Part shown: in pieces, positions 42,064 through 51,000 of the stretch
How the letters are laid out: each line of letters opens with the position of its first letter
Numbering within the stretch: position 1 is the first letter of the stretch
Origin: an uncultured Ruminococcus sp.
Lineage (GTDB): Bacteria > Bacillota > Clostridia > Oscillospirales > Acutalibacteraceae
Reading direction: 5' to 3'
Length of the DNA stretch: 64,000 bases
Assembly (NCBI GenBank): GCA_900543095.1
Contig: UQQD01000003.1
Coordinates: forward strand, 42,513 to 106,512
Notes under the pieces: model-generated
The model's database searches: none
What the model was told of the DNA's origin: nothing
The model's input: the letters and a program-made list of their open reading frames with translations, nothing else
Program-made: the position numbers and the translations under genes

Positions 42064-42966
42064 CTACCTCTTTTTTACGCTTGTTCCCAAAACGTCCGAT
42101 ATATCTGAAATTGTGATAAACGCCTTTGAGTCGATTTGCAGAACAATGTCCTTGAGCTTTGAAACCTGAAATCGGTTTATGACAAAGTAAATTGCGGATT
42201 TGCTTTCCTGAGAATAATAGCCTTTTACATCAAACTGGGTTATTCCGTGACCGAATTCCTCGGAAACCTTACTGCATATTTCATCGCTTTTGTCGGTGAT
42301 TATCATTACCGATTTTTCTTTGTCAAAGCCCTCAACAATGAAGTCGATGGTTTTAAGCGCAACCGCATATGCAATGATTGAATAGAGCGGCAGCTCCCAG
42401 CTTTGGAAAATGCAGCCTATCACGATATACAGAGCTACGTTAAAAATCATAATAAACGTACCTACGGAAATACCGAGCTTTTTTGCAAATACTACCGCAA
42501 GCACTTCAATACCGTCAAGCACTGCGCCGAATCGTATAGTAAGACCGCTTCCGATACCGGAAATAAGTCCGCCGAATATAGCGCACAAAAGAAGGTCGCT
42601 GTGTGCTATGGGAGACGCAGTTGTAACATCAACCGGCAGTACATAAGTTATTATATAAGACGCCGCCGAAAAAATCAATACCGTCCAGCCCGAATAAAAG
42701 GTAAACAGCAAGCCCTGCTTTTTAAGTCCGAACAGGAACAACGGCAAATTCAGTACGATAAGGAACAGTGAAAATGAAAACTGATCCGGAGTTATCTGCC
42801 ACAGCAGCATTGAAAGTCCCGAAATTCCGCTGTCATACAGGTTTACCGGGGAAAGAAACATAGTTGCGGCAACTGCATTTATACTTCCGGCAACAAGAAG
42901 CCAAAGCATAGTAGAAATTTTGATCTTTTTTAGTTGTTTGATTTTTGATTTGAGTGTGTTTTTCAT
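42064..42966 (-). CDS. YitT family membrane protein
   Basis: 300 residues, AAAGGGAAGTG before the ATG. Five or six membrane segments in the first 200 residues (SINAVAATMFLSPVNLYDSG, then GLTIRFGAVLDGIEVLAV). A C-terminal cytoplasmic DUF2179 domain follows (KSVMIITDKSDEICSKV; later GITQFDVKGYYSQ). YitT proteins are widespread in Firmicutes; transport activity is suspected but not shown. The C-terminal domain looks like a small ligand-binding regulator. First gene of the YitT/Nif11-like/FliB-like run. Confidence 0.88.
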   Translation of the reverse strand: MKNTLKSKIKQLKKIKISTMLWLLVAGSINAVAATMFLSPVNLYDSGISGLSMLLWQITPDQFSFSLFLIVLNLPLFLFGLKKQGLLFTFYSGWTVLIFSAASYIITYVLPVDVTTASPIAHSDLLLCAIFGGLISGIGSGLTIRFGAVLDGIEVLAVVFAKKLGISVGTFIMIFNVALYIVIGCIFQSWELPLYSIIAYAVALKTIDFIVEGFDKEKSVMIITDKSDEICSKVSEEFGHGITQFDVKGYYSQESKSAIYFVINRFQVSKLKDIVLQIDSKAFITISDISDVLGTSVKKR

Positions 42967-43003
42967 TTTATCACTTCCCTTTCAAATGATACCTATTAAT
43001 ACA

Positions 43004-43032
43004 AAAGGCTGTTTCATCGTAATGAAACAGCC
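43004..43032 (-). terminator. Terminator of the 49-residue membrane protein gene
   Basis: GGCTGTTTCAT / ATGAAACAGCC perfect 11-bp stem; on the minus strand TTTTG follows. Confidence 0.9.
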
Positions 43033-43050
43033 GTTGTAACACTAAAAAAA

Positions 43051-43200
43051 TTATTCAATGGAGTTGTCCAAATACTCCATAAGTTCTTCGTCGTCTTTTT
43101 TCTGCTTATCTTTTACAATAAAGAAAGCCGTAAGTGCAGCTGAAAGTGTTGCCACGATCGTAATTATGCCGATGAGAAACGCTAAATTTTTATTTTTCAT
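43051..43200 (-). CDS. Small single-pass membrane protein, 49 residues
   Basis: ATG at 43200 with GGAGGTC nine bases upstream and TAA at 43051-43053. The product starts MKNKN, has one hydrophobic helix (LAFLIGIITIVATLSAALTA, about 6-25), then FFIVKDKQKKDD and an acidic end (EELMEYLDNSIE). Ideal ribosome site, helix with flanking charges and its own terminator make this a real gene. I recall similar short proteins in Ruminococcaceae but no named family. Topology is N-out or N-in undecided; function unknown. Confidence 0.8.
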   Translation of the reverse strand: MKNKNLAFLIGIITIVATLSAALTAFFIVKDKQKKDDEELMEYLDNSIE

Positions 43201-43284
43201 AAAATGACCTCCAAGTGTTAGAATTAATTTGTTATATGCTATATATATTTATATTCTAACATTTTTTATAAAAAAGTCAACACC

Positions 43285-43317
43285 AAAACAAAAAAAGCAG
43301 AGAAATTCTCTGCTTTT
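43285..43317 (-). terminator. rpsT terminator
   Basis: Minus strand: AAAGCAGAG-AATT-TCTCTGCTTT followed by TTTTGTTTTGG. Confidence 0.92.
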
Positions 43318-43357
43318 AAGGTTAAGCTTAATTAAACTTATGTTAGGCTTTCCGAGA

Positions 43358-43618
43358 TTATGCGGAAGCGTTGAGTCTTTTTGCAAGAGAAGACTTGCTT
43401 CTTGCGGCTGTATTCTTGTGCATAATACCCTTTGCTGCTGCCTGGTCAATTTTCTTGATAGCAAGACGAACTGCCTCTGTTTTGTTGTCAGCATTTGTGT
43501 CAACTGCGTAGTAAGCTTTCTTGATGGCAGTCTTTAAAGCTGACTTTGTAGCCTTGTTGCGAGCTGTCTTTGTAGCAATAACCTTAACACGCTTTTTTGC
43601 AGATTTAATGTTTGGCAT
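43358..43618 (-). CDS. rpsT: Ribosomal protein bS20
   Basis: 86 residues, AAGGAGGTGGG before the ATG, an almost complete anti-16S match. Basic helical protein with PNIKSAKKRVKV at the start and GIMHKNTAARSKSSLAKRL near the end, typical of bS20, which binds the 5' and 3' minor domains of 16S rRNA. Transcribed alone. Confidence 0.97.
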   Translation of the reverse strand: MPNIKSAKKRVKVIATKTARNKATKSALKTAIKKAYYAVDTNADNKTEAVRLAIKKIDQAAAKGIMHKNTAARSKSSLAKRLNASA

Positions 43619-43655
43619 TGTCCCACCTCCTTAAAATGTCGGTCATATGAATAAT

Positions 43656-43684
43656 ATATTAACACAAAACGCCCTGAAAATCAA
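43656..43684 (-). promoter_or_regulatory. rpsT promoter
   Basis: Minus strand: TTGATT (43679-43684), 17-base spacer, TAATAT (43656-43661). Confidence 0.65.
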
Positions 43685-43786
43685 GTCTTTTTGAAAAAAA
43701 TATGCAGAAGCGCACGATTTTTATCAAATTAAACTTTTGGTTTCCATATGTTGTATGGGGCGCAGATGTTATGTCTATATGCAGAT

Positions 43787-44098
43787 TTAATCTTCATCGG
43801 TTTCATTGCTTTCGGCAGCTTCGGCATCGGACTGTTTGCGTCTTTTCTTTTTGCTGAGGTAAAACATAAACACAACTATAGCAAGAAAGGCTAAAGAAAT
43901 GCACTTGAAAACTATTCCGAGGGTGCCCTCAAACATCGGAATTCCGCCGAATGAGTTGAGCGCGTACCACACGGTCATAAAGACAAAAAACGCCGACAGC
44001 ACAAAAGCATATACGCCCTGTCTTGTGCCTATAATAAACGTCAGTACGGCAAGTATTCCCCAGACGAACACATAAGCATACTGTAAGTATTCGTTCAT
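43787..44098 (-). CDS. Small three-helix membrane protein
   Basis: 103 residues from ATG 44098 (AAAGGAATG upstream); the longer frame to 44167 would start inside the promoter. Three hydrophobic segments (YAYVFVWGILAVLTFIIG, VYAFVLSAFFVFMTVWYAL, IVFKCISLAFLAIVVFMFYL), a basic KKKRRK cluster that would face the cytoplasm, and a Glu/Asp/Ala tail. No family recognised. Its promoter carries the shared TATAATCTAAGTGCA block and lies back to back with that of hrcA. Confidence 0.75.
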   Translation of the reverse strand: MNEYLQYAYVFVWGILAVLTFIIGTRQGVYAFVLSAFFVFMTVWYALNSFGGIPMFEGTLGIVFKCISLAFLAIVVFMFYLSKKKRRKQSDAEAAESNETDED

Positions 44099-44125
44099 AA
44101 CATCATTCCTTTCGGGTGTAACTGC

Positions 44126-44167
44126 ATCTGCACTTAGATTATAAAGTTTAACACCTTTTGTTGTCAA
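44126..44167 (-). promoter_or_regulatory. Promoter with shared TATAATCTAAGTGCAGATG block
   Basis: Minus strand: consensus TTGACA (44162-44167), 18-base spacer, consensus TATAAT (44138-44143), then CTAAGTGCAGATG. Third stand-alone occurrence of the block after 5081 and 11709. Confidence 0.85.
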
Positions 44168-44224
44168 GCAAAAGTGAACAAAATGTGAAACTTTTGCAAA
44201 AACGGAATTTTTTTCAAAAATGTC

Positions 44225-44293
44225 TTGACTTTTACTGACTTTGGTATTATATTAAGGGTAAAGTAATTAGCACTCTAACATTGAGAGTGCTAA
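44225..44293 (+). promoter_or_regulatory. Heat-shock promoter with CIRCE operator
   Basis: TTGACT (44225-44230), 17-base spacer, TATATT (44248-44253), then a perfect CIRCE element TTAGCACTC-N9-GAGTGCTAA at 44267-44293. HrcA binds CIRCE, with GroEL as the usual helper, and represses hrcA-grpE-dnaK-dnaJ until stress titrates GroEL. Confidence 0.97.
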
Positions 44294-44331
44294 TTACATC
44301 AAAATCCGACTCGAAAACAGAGGTGAGCGGT

Positions 44332-45360
44332 TTGGAGCTGACTGCGAGAAAAGAAAATATCCTGTCGGCAATCGTTCAAAGCTATGTCACCACGGGTGAG
44401 CCTGTCGGTTCAAAAAATCTGATATCCCAGGCAGGATTGAATGTTTCTTCGGCAACTGTCCGAAATGAGATGGCCGATCTTGAAAGCAAGGGTTATCTTG
44501 TTCAGCCTCATACCTCGGCAGGGCGTGTGCCTACTCAGCAGGGTTACAGGTATTATGTGGATCATCTGATGAAGATTACGCCTGTATCGCAGAGCGGACG
44601 AAACTATATCGGCGAAACGCTCGGCAAAAGTGCCGAGTCGCCCGAAAGCATACTTCAATCTGCCGCCGATTTGCTGACAAATCTGACAGATTTTGTGGCG
44701 TTTGCGACAACTCCCGACGGCGAGGACAGCAGGATACGCAGAATAAGCTTTGTGCAGACCGGTGCACACGCCGCAATGGCGGTGGTTATGGCGTCAAACG
44801 GACTCATAAAAACACGGCTGTTCAGGTGTGAATTTATGATAACGCCGGAAATCCTCGGAGTGTTTGATAAGGCGCTCAACGAAACCTTTGCGGGAATAAA
44901 GCTTTCGTCAATAAACAAGCCGTTCATTCAGACGGTTGCGGCAAGATTCGGCGAACTGTCGCTGTTTATGCCAAATGTGCTTACGGCGATAATGGAGGCT
45001 GCAAGGCTTGCCAAGGACGTAAGCGTTTATCACAGCGGTTATAACAAGCTGATGCTTGTGCCTGACGAAAATTTTATTGCGGTGCGCAGGATAACAGAAT
45101 TCTTGAACAACGAACACGACCTTGCAAATATGCTTGAGGCTTTGCCTCCGGCAACAGCAGTCACTATCGGCAGGGAAAACAGCAGGGTTGAGCTCAGCTC
45201 AAGCTCCGTTGTTTCGTCAAGATACTTTGCAGGCTCGGACCAGTCGGGAGTTTTGGCGGTTATCGGACCTGTTGCGATGAATTACGGCAGGGTGACGGCA
45301 ATTCTTGAATGTATTACCGAAAACGTGGAAACGCTTATCGGTGAGCTTGTTGAAATATGA
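44332..45360 (+). CDS. hrcA: HrcA, heat-inducible transcription repressor
   Basis: 342 residues. The open frame reaches back into CIRCE, but AGAGGTGAG (44320-44328) points to the TTG at 44332, giving MELTARKENILSAIV, the normal HrcA beginning. The winged helix DNA-binding domain (about 1-75) has TTGEPVGSKNL and VSSATVRNEMADLE. The GAF-like middle and dimerisation domains follow. It represses this operon through CIRCE. First gene of hrcA-grpE-dnaK-dnaJ-prmA. Confidence 0.95.
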   Translation: MELTARKENILSAIVQSYVTTGEPVGSKNLISQAGLNVSSATVRNEMADLESKGYLVQPHTSAGRVPTQQGYRYYVDHLMKITPVSQSGRNYIGETLGKSAESPESILQSAADLLTNLTDFVAFATTPDGEDSRIRRISFVQTGAHAAMAVVMASNGLIKTRLFRCEFMITPEILGVFDKALNETFAGIKLSSINKPFIQTVAARFGELSLFMPNVLTAIMEAARLAKDVSVYHSGYNKLMLVPDENFIAVRRITEFLNNEHDLANMLEALPPATAVTIGRENSRVELSSSSVVSSRYFAGSDQSGVLAVIGPVAMNYGRVTAILECITENVETLIGELVEI

Positions 45361-45376
45361 TCAAAGGAGGATAAAG

Positions 45377-45946
45377 ATGCCAAAGAAAAATAAGGAAAAG
45401 GCAAAGGCGGCTGAACAGGAACCGGAAATCAAGGAAACAGAAGCCGAGCCGAAGGATAATAACGAAGAAAAGGCGGAAAGCAAGACTGATAAAAAAGACG
45501 AAAAGATAACTTCCCTTGAGGAAGAGCTTAAATCTCAAAAGGATAAATATATGAGGCTTGCCGCAGAATATGACAACTACCGCAAGCGCACGGCAAACGA
45601 AAAGCTTTCATTGTATGATGACGCAACCGCAAAGGCGGTTACGGAGCTTTTACCGGTTGCCGACAGCGTAAGAATGGCGCTTGAAAATCTAAAGGATGCA
45701 GACCCCGAAATAATCAAGGGCGTTGAGCTTATTTCAAATCAGCTTGAAAAGTCTTTTGAAAAGCTGAAAATAGAAAGCTACGGCAGGATAGGCGACAGCT
45801 TTGACCCGAATATTCACAACGCTATTTCAAAGATTGACAATGACGAGCTTGATAAAAACACCGTTTCACAGGTGTTCCAAACAGGCTATAAAATCGGCGA
45901 CAAGATTGTGCGCCACGCTATGGTGCAGGTTGCCAACTGCGACTGA
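45377..45946 (+). CDS. grpE: GrpE, nucleotide exchange factor for DnaK
   Basis: 189 residues from ATG 45377 (AAAGGAGG upstream); the preceding in-frame region belongs to hrcA. The N-terminal 60 residues are Lys/Glu-rich and disordered, followed by a long coiled coil (SLEEELKSQKDKYMRLAAEY) and the GrpE beta domain with KIESYGRIGDSFDPNIHNAI and GYKIGDKIVRHAMVQV. It releases ADP from DnaK. Sixteen bases after hrcA. Confidence 0.96.
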   Translation: MPKKNKEKAKAAEQEPEIKETEAEPKDNNEEKAESKTDKKDEKITSLEEELKSQKDKYMRLAAEYDNYRKRTANEKLSLYDDATAKAVTELLPVADSVRMALENLKDADPEIIKGVELISNQLEKSFEKLKIESYGRIGDSFDPNIHNAISKIDNDELDKNTVSQVFQTGYKIGDKIVRHAMVQVANCD

Positions 45947-45974
45947 TAAACGCACGGCAAACATTGCTTAAATC

Positions 45975-46006
45975 GGGACTGATTAAATATTAAATCAATA
46001 CGTCCC
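45975..46006 (+). other. Hairpin in the grpE-dnaK gap
   Basis: GGGAC-TGATT paired with AATCA..GTCCC around AAATATTA, no T-tail. It may be an mRNA processing or stability element, as described between heat-shock genes in other Firmicutes. Confidence 0.45.
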
Positions 46007-46064
46007 TCATAAAAACGCTTGTAATACAAAATAAATATAAAACATTTCATTGGAGGAATTCATT

Positions 46065-47915
46065 ATGGCTAAAACAATAGGTATAGATTTAGGTACAACA
46101 AACTCCTGCGTAGCAGTTATTGAGGGCGGCGAACCCGTCGTTATCGCAAACGCCGAGGGTGCAAGAACAACTCCGTCCGTTGTTGCATTTTCAAAGGACG
46201 GCGAAAGAATGGTAGGTCAGGTTGCAAAACGCCAGGCTATCACAAACCCCGAAAGAACGGTTTCTTCTATCAAAAGAGAAATGGGTACTTCTCACAAGGT
46301 AACAATAGACGGCAAGAGCTACACACCTCAGGAAATCTCGGCAATGATTCTGCAAAAGTTAAAGGCAGACGCTGAGGCTTACCTCGGCGAAACCGTAACT
46401 CAGGCTGTTATCACCGTTCCCGCTTACTTTACTGACGCTCAGCGTCAGGCAACAAAGGACGCAGGAAAGATTGCGGGACTTGATGTAAAGAGAATCATCA
46501 ACGAGCCGACCGCAGCAGCTCTTTCATACGGCGTTGATAAAGAAAACGACCAAAAGGTTATGGTTTATGACCTTGGCGGCGGTACGTTCGATGTATCTAT
46601 CATCGAAATGGGCGACGGCGTTCAGGAGGTTCTTGCAACAGCAGGTAACAACAGACTGGGCGGCGACGACTTTGATAAGAGAATCATTGATTGGATGGTT
46701 TCTTCATTTAAAACAGAAACAGGCATTGACCTTTCATCAGATAAAATGGCAATGCAGAGATTAAAGGAAGCTGCCGAAAAAGCTAAGATCGAGCTTTCGG
46801 GCGTTACAACTTCTTCAATCAATCTGCCGTTTATTACAGCAGACCAGACAGGACCTAAGCACCTTGACTTAACTCTTACAAGAGCAAAGTTTGACGAGCT
46901 TACCTCTGACCTTGTAGAAGCAACAATGGGACCTGTTCGTTCCGCACTTTCGGATTCGGGACTTCAGATAAGCCAGATTGACAAGGTTCTTATGGTCGGC
47001 GGTTCTTCAAGAATTCCCGCTGTTCAGGACGCAGTTAAAAAACTCATCGGCAAAGAACCTTTCAAGGGTATCAACCCAGATGAATGTGTTGCAATAGGTG
47101 CGGCAATTCAGGCAGGCGTACTCGGCGGCGAAGTTGACGGACTTCTTCTTCTTGACGTTACTCCGCTTTCACTTGGTGTTGAAACAATGGGCGGCGTAAT
47201 GACAAAGATTATTGACAGAAACACAACAATTCCTACAAAGAAGAGCCAGATCTTCTCAACTGCTGCGGATAACCAAACTCAGGTTGAAATCAACGTACTT
47301 CAGGGTGAGCGTGAATTCGCCCGCGACAATAAACAGCTCGGTTTGTTTGCACTTACGGGAATTGCTCCTGCAATGCGCGGAGTTCCGCAGATTGAAGTAA
47401 CATTTGATATTGACGCAAACGGTATCGTAAACGTATCCGCAAAGGATTTGGGTACAGGCAAAGAGCAGAAGATTACAATTTCTTCTTCAACAAATATGAG
47501 CAAAGAGGACATCGACAAGGCTGTTAAGGACGCAGAACAGTATGCTGCAGAGGATAAGAAACGCCGTGAAGAGGTTGACGCAAAGAACGAGGCAGAAAAC
47601 CTTGTTTATCAGGCAGAAAAGCTTGTAAGCGACAGCGGCGACAAGCTTGCAGACGATGATAAAAACACAATTAACACCAAGGTTTCTGCACTCAAAGAGG
47701 CAATTTCCAAGAATGATGCAGAGCTTATGAAGACCGCAAAGGACGATTTGCAGAAATCATTGTATGATATTTCCGCAAAACTTTATCAGCAGGCAGCTCC
47801 GCAGGGCAATCCTCAGCCGGGCGCACCCGATATGGGAGGCGCACAGCCAAACAACAGCGGCGATCCTAATGTGTATGACGCAGATTTTAAGGACGTTGAC
47901 GATAATAACAAATAA
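46065..47915 (+). CDS. dnaK: DnaK, Hsp70 chaperone
   Basis: 616 residues from ATG 46065 with GGAGGA upstream. The ATPase domain has GIDLGTTNSCVAV (about 5-17), the phosphate loop YDLGGGTFDVS and NEPTAAALSYG. The substrate-binding domain begins near 380 (LLLLDVTPLSLGVETMGG), with a helical lid and a Gln/Pro/Gly/Asn-rich tail. It refolds and protects proteins with DnaJ and GrpE. Confidence 0.98.
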   Translation: MAKTIGIDLGTTNSCVAVIEGGEPVVIANAEGARTTPSVVAFSKDGERMVGQVAKRQAITNPERTVSSIKREMGTSHKVTIDGKSYTPQEISAMILQKLKADAEAYLGETVTQAVITVPAYFTDAQRQATKDAGKIAGLDVKRIINEPTAAALSYGVDKENDQKVMVYDLGGGTFDVSIIEMGDGVQEVLATAGNNRLGGDDFDKRIIDWMVSSFKTETGIDLSSDKMAMQRLKEAAEKAKIELSGVTTSSINLPFITADQTGPKHLDLTLTRAKFDELTSDLVEATMGPVRSALSDSGLQISQIDKVLMVGGSSRIPAVQDAVKKLIGKEPFKGINPDECVAIGAAIQAGVLGGEVDGLLLLDVTPLSLGVETMGGVMTKIIDRNTTIPTKKSQIFSTAADNQTQVEINVLQGEREFARDNKQLGLFALTGIAPAMRGVPQIEVTFDIDANGIVNVSAKDLGTGKEQKITISSSTNMSKEDIDKAVKDAEQYAAEDKKRREEVDAKNEAENLVYQAEKLVSDSGDKLADDDKNTINTKVSALKEAISKNDAELMKTAKDDLQKSLYDISAKLYQQAAPQGNPQPGAPDMGGAQPNNSGDPNVYDADFKDVDDNNK

Positions 47916-47930
47916 CATCAAAGGCATTTT

Positions 47931-47957
47931 AAGGAGCCGTTCAGGCGGCTCCTTTTC
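47931..47957 (+). terminator. Terminator or attenuator between dnaK and dnaJ
   Basis: AAGGAGCCG-TTCAGG-CGGCTCCTT with TTCC tail, within the 115-base gap. The T-tract is short, so partial read-through into dnaJ is likely. Confidence 0.7.
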
Positions 47958-48030
47958 CTGCTGTTTGGAATTTTGAACATATTTAAACACATAAACATAC
48001 TGCAACACATTGCAAAGAGAGAGTGTGACT

Positions 48031-49170
48031 ATGGCAGATAAAAGAGATTATTACGAGGTGCTTGGCGTTCAGAAGGGCGCAAGTGACGATGAGATAAAAA
48101 AAGCATACAGAACTCAGGCAAAAAAATATCACCCCGACCTTCATCCGGGAGATAAGAGCTGTGAGGAAAAGTTCAAGGAAGTAAACGAGGCCTATGAGGT
48201 GCTTTCCGATAAGGATAAAAAGGCACGCTATGACCAATTCGGTCACGCAGGTGTTGATCCTAACTTCGGAGCAGGCGCAGGCGGCGGAAGTCCGTTTGGA
48301 CAGGGAATTGACCTTGACGATATATTTTCGAGCTTTTTCGGCGGCTTTGGCGGAAGGCGTTCAAACAATCCGAACGCTCCTATGCGGGGCAGTGACGTTG
48401 AAGCAAGCATATCCATATCGTTTGAGGAGGCGGCAAAGGGCTGTAAAAAGACCGTAAGCTACAATGCGGTAGTGACCTGCGGCGACTGTCACGGAACAGG
48501 TGCTCAGGCAGGCTCTCACCCAAAGACCTGCTCGGCGTGCGGCGGCTCGGGCAGGGTGACGATAAATCAGCGTACGCCGTTTGGCGTTGTGCAGACGCAG
48601 CGTACCTGCGACGCCTGTCACGGAAAGGGAAAGATAATTGATAATCCCTGCCGTAAATGCGGCGGTTCGGGCAGACAGAGAAAAAACAGAACGGTTGACG
48701 TTTCCATTCCCGCAGGTATCAAGGATAAACAGATCCTCAACGTGAGCGGTCACGGCAACGCAGGCTACAACAACGGTCAGCCGGGTGATTTGCACGTTTA
48801 TGTAAACGTACGCAGTCATGATGTTTTTGAACGCAGAGGCGACGACGTTTGGTGCGACCTTCCGATAACCTTTGCTCAGGCTTCCTTGGGAGCGGACGTT
48901 GTAGTTCCCACGCTTGACGGTAAGGTAACATATTCGGTACACGAGGGCACTCAGCCCGGAGATATTTTTAAGCTCAAGGGCAAGGGTATTCAGCATCTCG
49001 GCGGACGCGGCAGAGGCGACCAGTATGTCAGAATGACGGTAGAAATTCCAAAAAATCTGAGTTCAAAGCAAAAGGAGCTTATCCGTCAGTTTGACAGTAC
49101 AACTACGGACAAAAACTATGCGCGCCGCAAGACGTTTTTTGAAAAGCTGAAAAGATTATTTAACGATTAA
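48031..49170 (+). CDS. dnaJ: DnaJ, Hsp40 co-chaperone
   Basis: 379 residues from ATG 48031, with a weak AAAGAGAGAG site. J domain with HPD (KKYHPDLHPGD, about 32-42), Gly/Phe-rich linker, four CxxCxGxG zinc motifs (CGDCHGTG, CSACGGSG, CDACHGKG, CRKCGGSG) and the C-terminal substrate-binding domain. It stimulates DnaK ATPase and hands over clients. Confidence 0.98.
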   Translation: MADKRDYYEVLGVQKGASDDEIKKAYRTQAKKYHPDLHPGDKSCEEKFKEVNEAYEVLSDKDKKARYDQFGHAGVDPNFGAGAGGGSPFGQGIDLDDIFSSFFGGFGGRRSNNPNAPMRGSDVEASISISFEEAAKGCKKTVSYNAVVTCGDCHGTGAQAGSHPKTCSACGGSGRVTINQRTPFGVVQTQRTCDACHGKGKIIDNPCRKCGGSGRQRKNRTVDVSIPAGIKDKQILNVSGHGNAGYNNGQPGDLHVYVNVRSHDVFERRGDDVWCDLPITFAQASLGADVVVPTLDGKVTYSVHEGTQPGDIFKLKGKGIQHLGGRGRGDQYVRMTVEIPKNLSSKQKELIRQFDSTTTDKNYARRKTFFEKLKRLFND

Positions 49171-49184
49171 TACAGGTACAGATT

Positions 49185-50108
49185 ATGAATCATTGGACTG
49201 AAATAAAAATTTCCGTAAACTCAAAGGACGTTGACAGGGCGGGCGACATTGCAAATGTTGTTGTACCCTACGGCATATATATTGAGGATTATTCAAGCCT
49301 TGAACAAGAGGTTGAGGATATAGCGCATATTGACCTTATTGACGAAGACCTGCTGAAAAAAGACAGGTCAAAGGCGTTTGTGCATATATATCTTGAACCC
49401 GACGTTTCTCCGTCCGAGGCTGTGGCGTTCCTTTCCGAACGCTACAATGCCGAGAATATCAAACATAACATTGAACTTCTCGACTGCGCCGAGGAGGATT
49501 GGCGCAACAACTGGAAAAAGTATTTTAAGCCTATCCCCGTCGGCAAAAACCTGCTCATTCGTCCAAGCTGGTATCAAGATTACGACGCAGGGAACAGGGT
49601 GGTTTTGAACATTGATCCCGGCCTTGCTTTCGGCACGGGTGGTCACGAAACCACAAAGCTGTGCCTGGAAATGTGCGAAAAGTATATGAAACAAGACGAC
49701 AGCGTGCTTGACGTGGGCTGCGGAAGCGGAATTTTGGGAATTGCTGCGCTTTTGCTCGGAGCAAAAAAGGCAGTCGGTGTTGATATTGACGAAACCGCCG
49801 TACGCACCGCAGGAGAAAACGCCGAGCTTAACGGTGTAGGCGACCGCTTTACGGCGATTTGCGGCAGCTTTACCGATAAGGTGCAGGGCAAATACGACAT
49901 AGTGCTTGCAAATATCGTTGCAGACGCAATTATGTTTTTGTCAAAGGGCGTAAAGGACTTTATGAAGGACGACGCCGTTTATATAATGAGCGGTATAATT
50001 GATACAAGAGGCGAGGAAGTAAAGAATTCGGTCGGCAAGTATTTTGACATAATTGAAGAACACCGTGACGGCGGTTGGGTTTGCCTTGCAGCAAAAATCA
50101 AGTCTTGA
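49185..50108 (+). CDS. prmA: Ribosomal protein L11 methyltransferase
   Basis: 307 residues, ATG 14 bases after dnaJ. The N-terminal substrate-recognition domain begins NHWTEIKISVNSKDVDRAG. The class I methyltransferase domain has FGTGGHETTKLCL, the SAM loop DVGCGSGILGIAA (about 177-189) and LANIVADAI (NPPY-like motif). It methylates L11 with SAM. prmA after dnaJ is the usual Firmicutes order; the rsmE that often follows is absent here. Confidence 0.95.
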   Translation: MNHWTEIKISVNSKDVDRAGDIANVVVPYGIYIEDYSSLEQEVEDIAHIDLIDEDLLKKDRSKAFVHIYLEPDVSPSEAVAFLSERYNAENIKHNIELLDCAEEDWRNNWKKYFKPIPVGKNLLIRPSWYQDYDAGNRVVLNIDPGLAFGTGGHETTKLCLEMCEKYMKQDDSVLDVGCGSGILGIAALLLGAKKAVGVDIDETAVRTAGENAELNGVGDRFTAICGSFTDKVQGKYDIVLANIVADAIMFLSKGVKDFMKDDAVYIMSGIIDTRGEEVKNSVGKYFDIIEEHRDGGWVCLAAKIKS

Positions 50109-50167
50109 TATTTTAAAGCTTTTGTGTTATTGTATTATTAAATAAAAATTGTTTGGAGGTTTTGTAA

Positions 50168-50728
50168 TTGAAAAAACCGGATAAAAAGGAAATGCTAAAC
50201 TTGTTTTTCTCTGCATTTCTGATTATTGCATTCATAGTGTGCGCACATTTCTTTAACGACTTTGCAAAAACTCTTCCGACTGTTATCGGCTCAATAGTAT
50301 CGGTAGTTATCTACGCAGTGTTCGGACTTTTGCTTTTTTACGCTACAAGAGTCGGAGACGGAAAAGCAGTAAAGCGTTTTTCGCCTGTTACACTCATAGT
50401 GCTTGTTATTCCGACATTATACATAATTGTTGCAGCCGTTGCGTCCGGAATGCCGCTGCACGACGTTTTTGCGGATTCAACAGGCGGATTGAGTGCCATT
50501 GCAATTCTTGCGGCGGTCGCATTCGGCTACGGCGTTCCGTATACCTTTCTCAGCGGATATGAAACCGCCGAGGAGGTTGAGGTTATGATTGATGACCCAA
50601 AACCGTTCGACGGCGGAATTGAAGCAGATTTGCTTTCCGAGACAGAGGAACAGACAGAATCGCAGGACGGGGCTGAAGCTTCGGATACTACTGCAGAAAA
50701 TGTTGAACAGCCCTCGGACGATAACTGA
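50168..50728 (+). CDS. Four-helix membrane protein with acidic tail
   Basis: 186 residues from a TTG start seven bases after GGAGGT (50155-50160). Four hydrophobic segments between residues 10 and 130 (LNLFFSAFLIIAFIVCAHFF, VIGSIVSVVIYAVFGLLLFY, VTLIVLVIPTLYIIVAAV, GLSAIAILAAVAFGYGVPY), then a Glu/Asp/Ser-rich cytoplasmic or external tail of about 50 residues. No family recognised. Terminator follows. Confidence 0.7.
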   Translation: MKKPDKKEMLNLFFSAFLIIAFIVCAHFFNDFAKTLPTVIGSIVSVVIYAVFGLLLFYATRVGDGKAVKRFSPVTLIVLVIPTLYIIVAAVASGMPLHDVFADSTGGLSAIAILAAVAFGYGVPYTFLSGYETAEEVEVMIDDPKPFDGGIEADLLSETEEQTESQDGAEASDTTAENVEQPSDDN

Positions 50729-50747
50729 TTTCGATAACTGAAAATCT

Positions 50748-50781
50748 AAGCCGATCTGTACATACAGGTCGGCTTTTTTAT
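50748..50781 (+). terminator. Terminator
   Basis: AAGCCGATCTG / CAGGTCGGCTT stem, then TTTTTATTG. Confidence 0.9.
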
Positions 50782-50848
50782 TGCTTTCAGTCTTGACAAA
50801 AAACGTTTGCTGTTTTATTATTTCATTAAGGATATGTGTTCGTATTGA

Positions 50849-51000
50849 TATATAAATCTGAGCAAGGCTTGCGACAGACTGCAAACAGTGCAAAAAAGTT
50901 TTACTTGCTCTCAGAGGTTCAGCGGGAGATTATAATTCCCGATGAAATCCTGAAACGGCACCTGCTTAAAAGGCGGGAGACATCTGCACTTGGATTATTA
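50849..51000 (-). repeat. Dispersed structured repeat, copy 6
   Basis: On the plus strand: AAATCTGAGCAAGGCTTGCG, ACAGACTGCAAACAGTGCAAA, TTACTTGCTCTCAGAGG, CAGCGGGAGATTATAATTCC arms, AAGGCGGGAGACATCTGCAC and TTGGATTATTA. All blocks present; the most complete copy besides copy 4. Confidence 0.78.

Noticed and set aside
48361..48996. 211-residue minus-strand frame inside dnaJ
   Set aside because: Covers the zinc motifs of dnaJ in antisense; no start signal.
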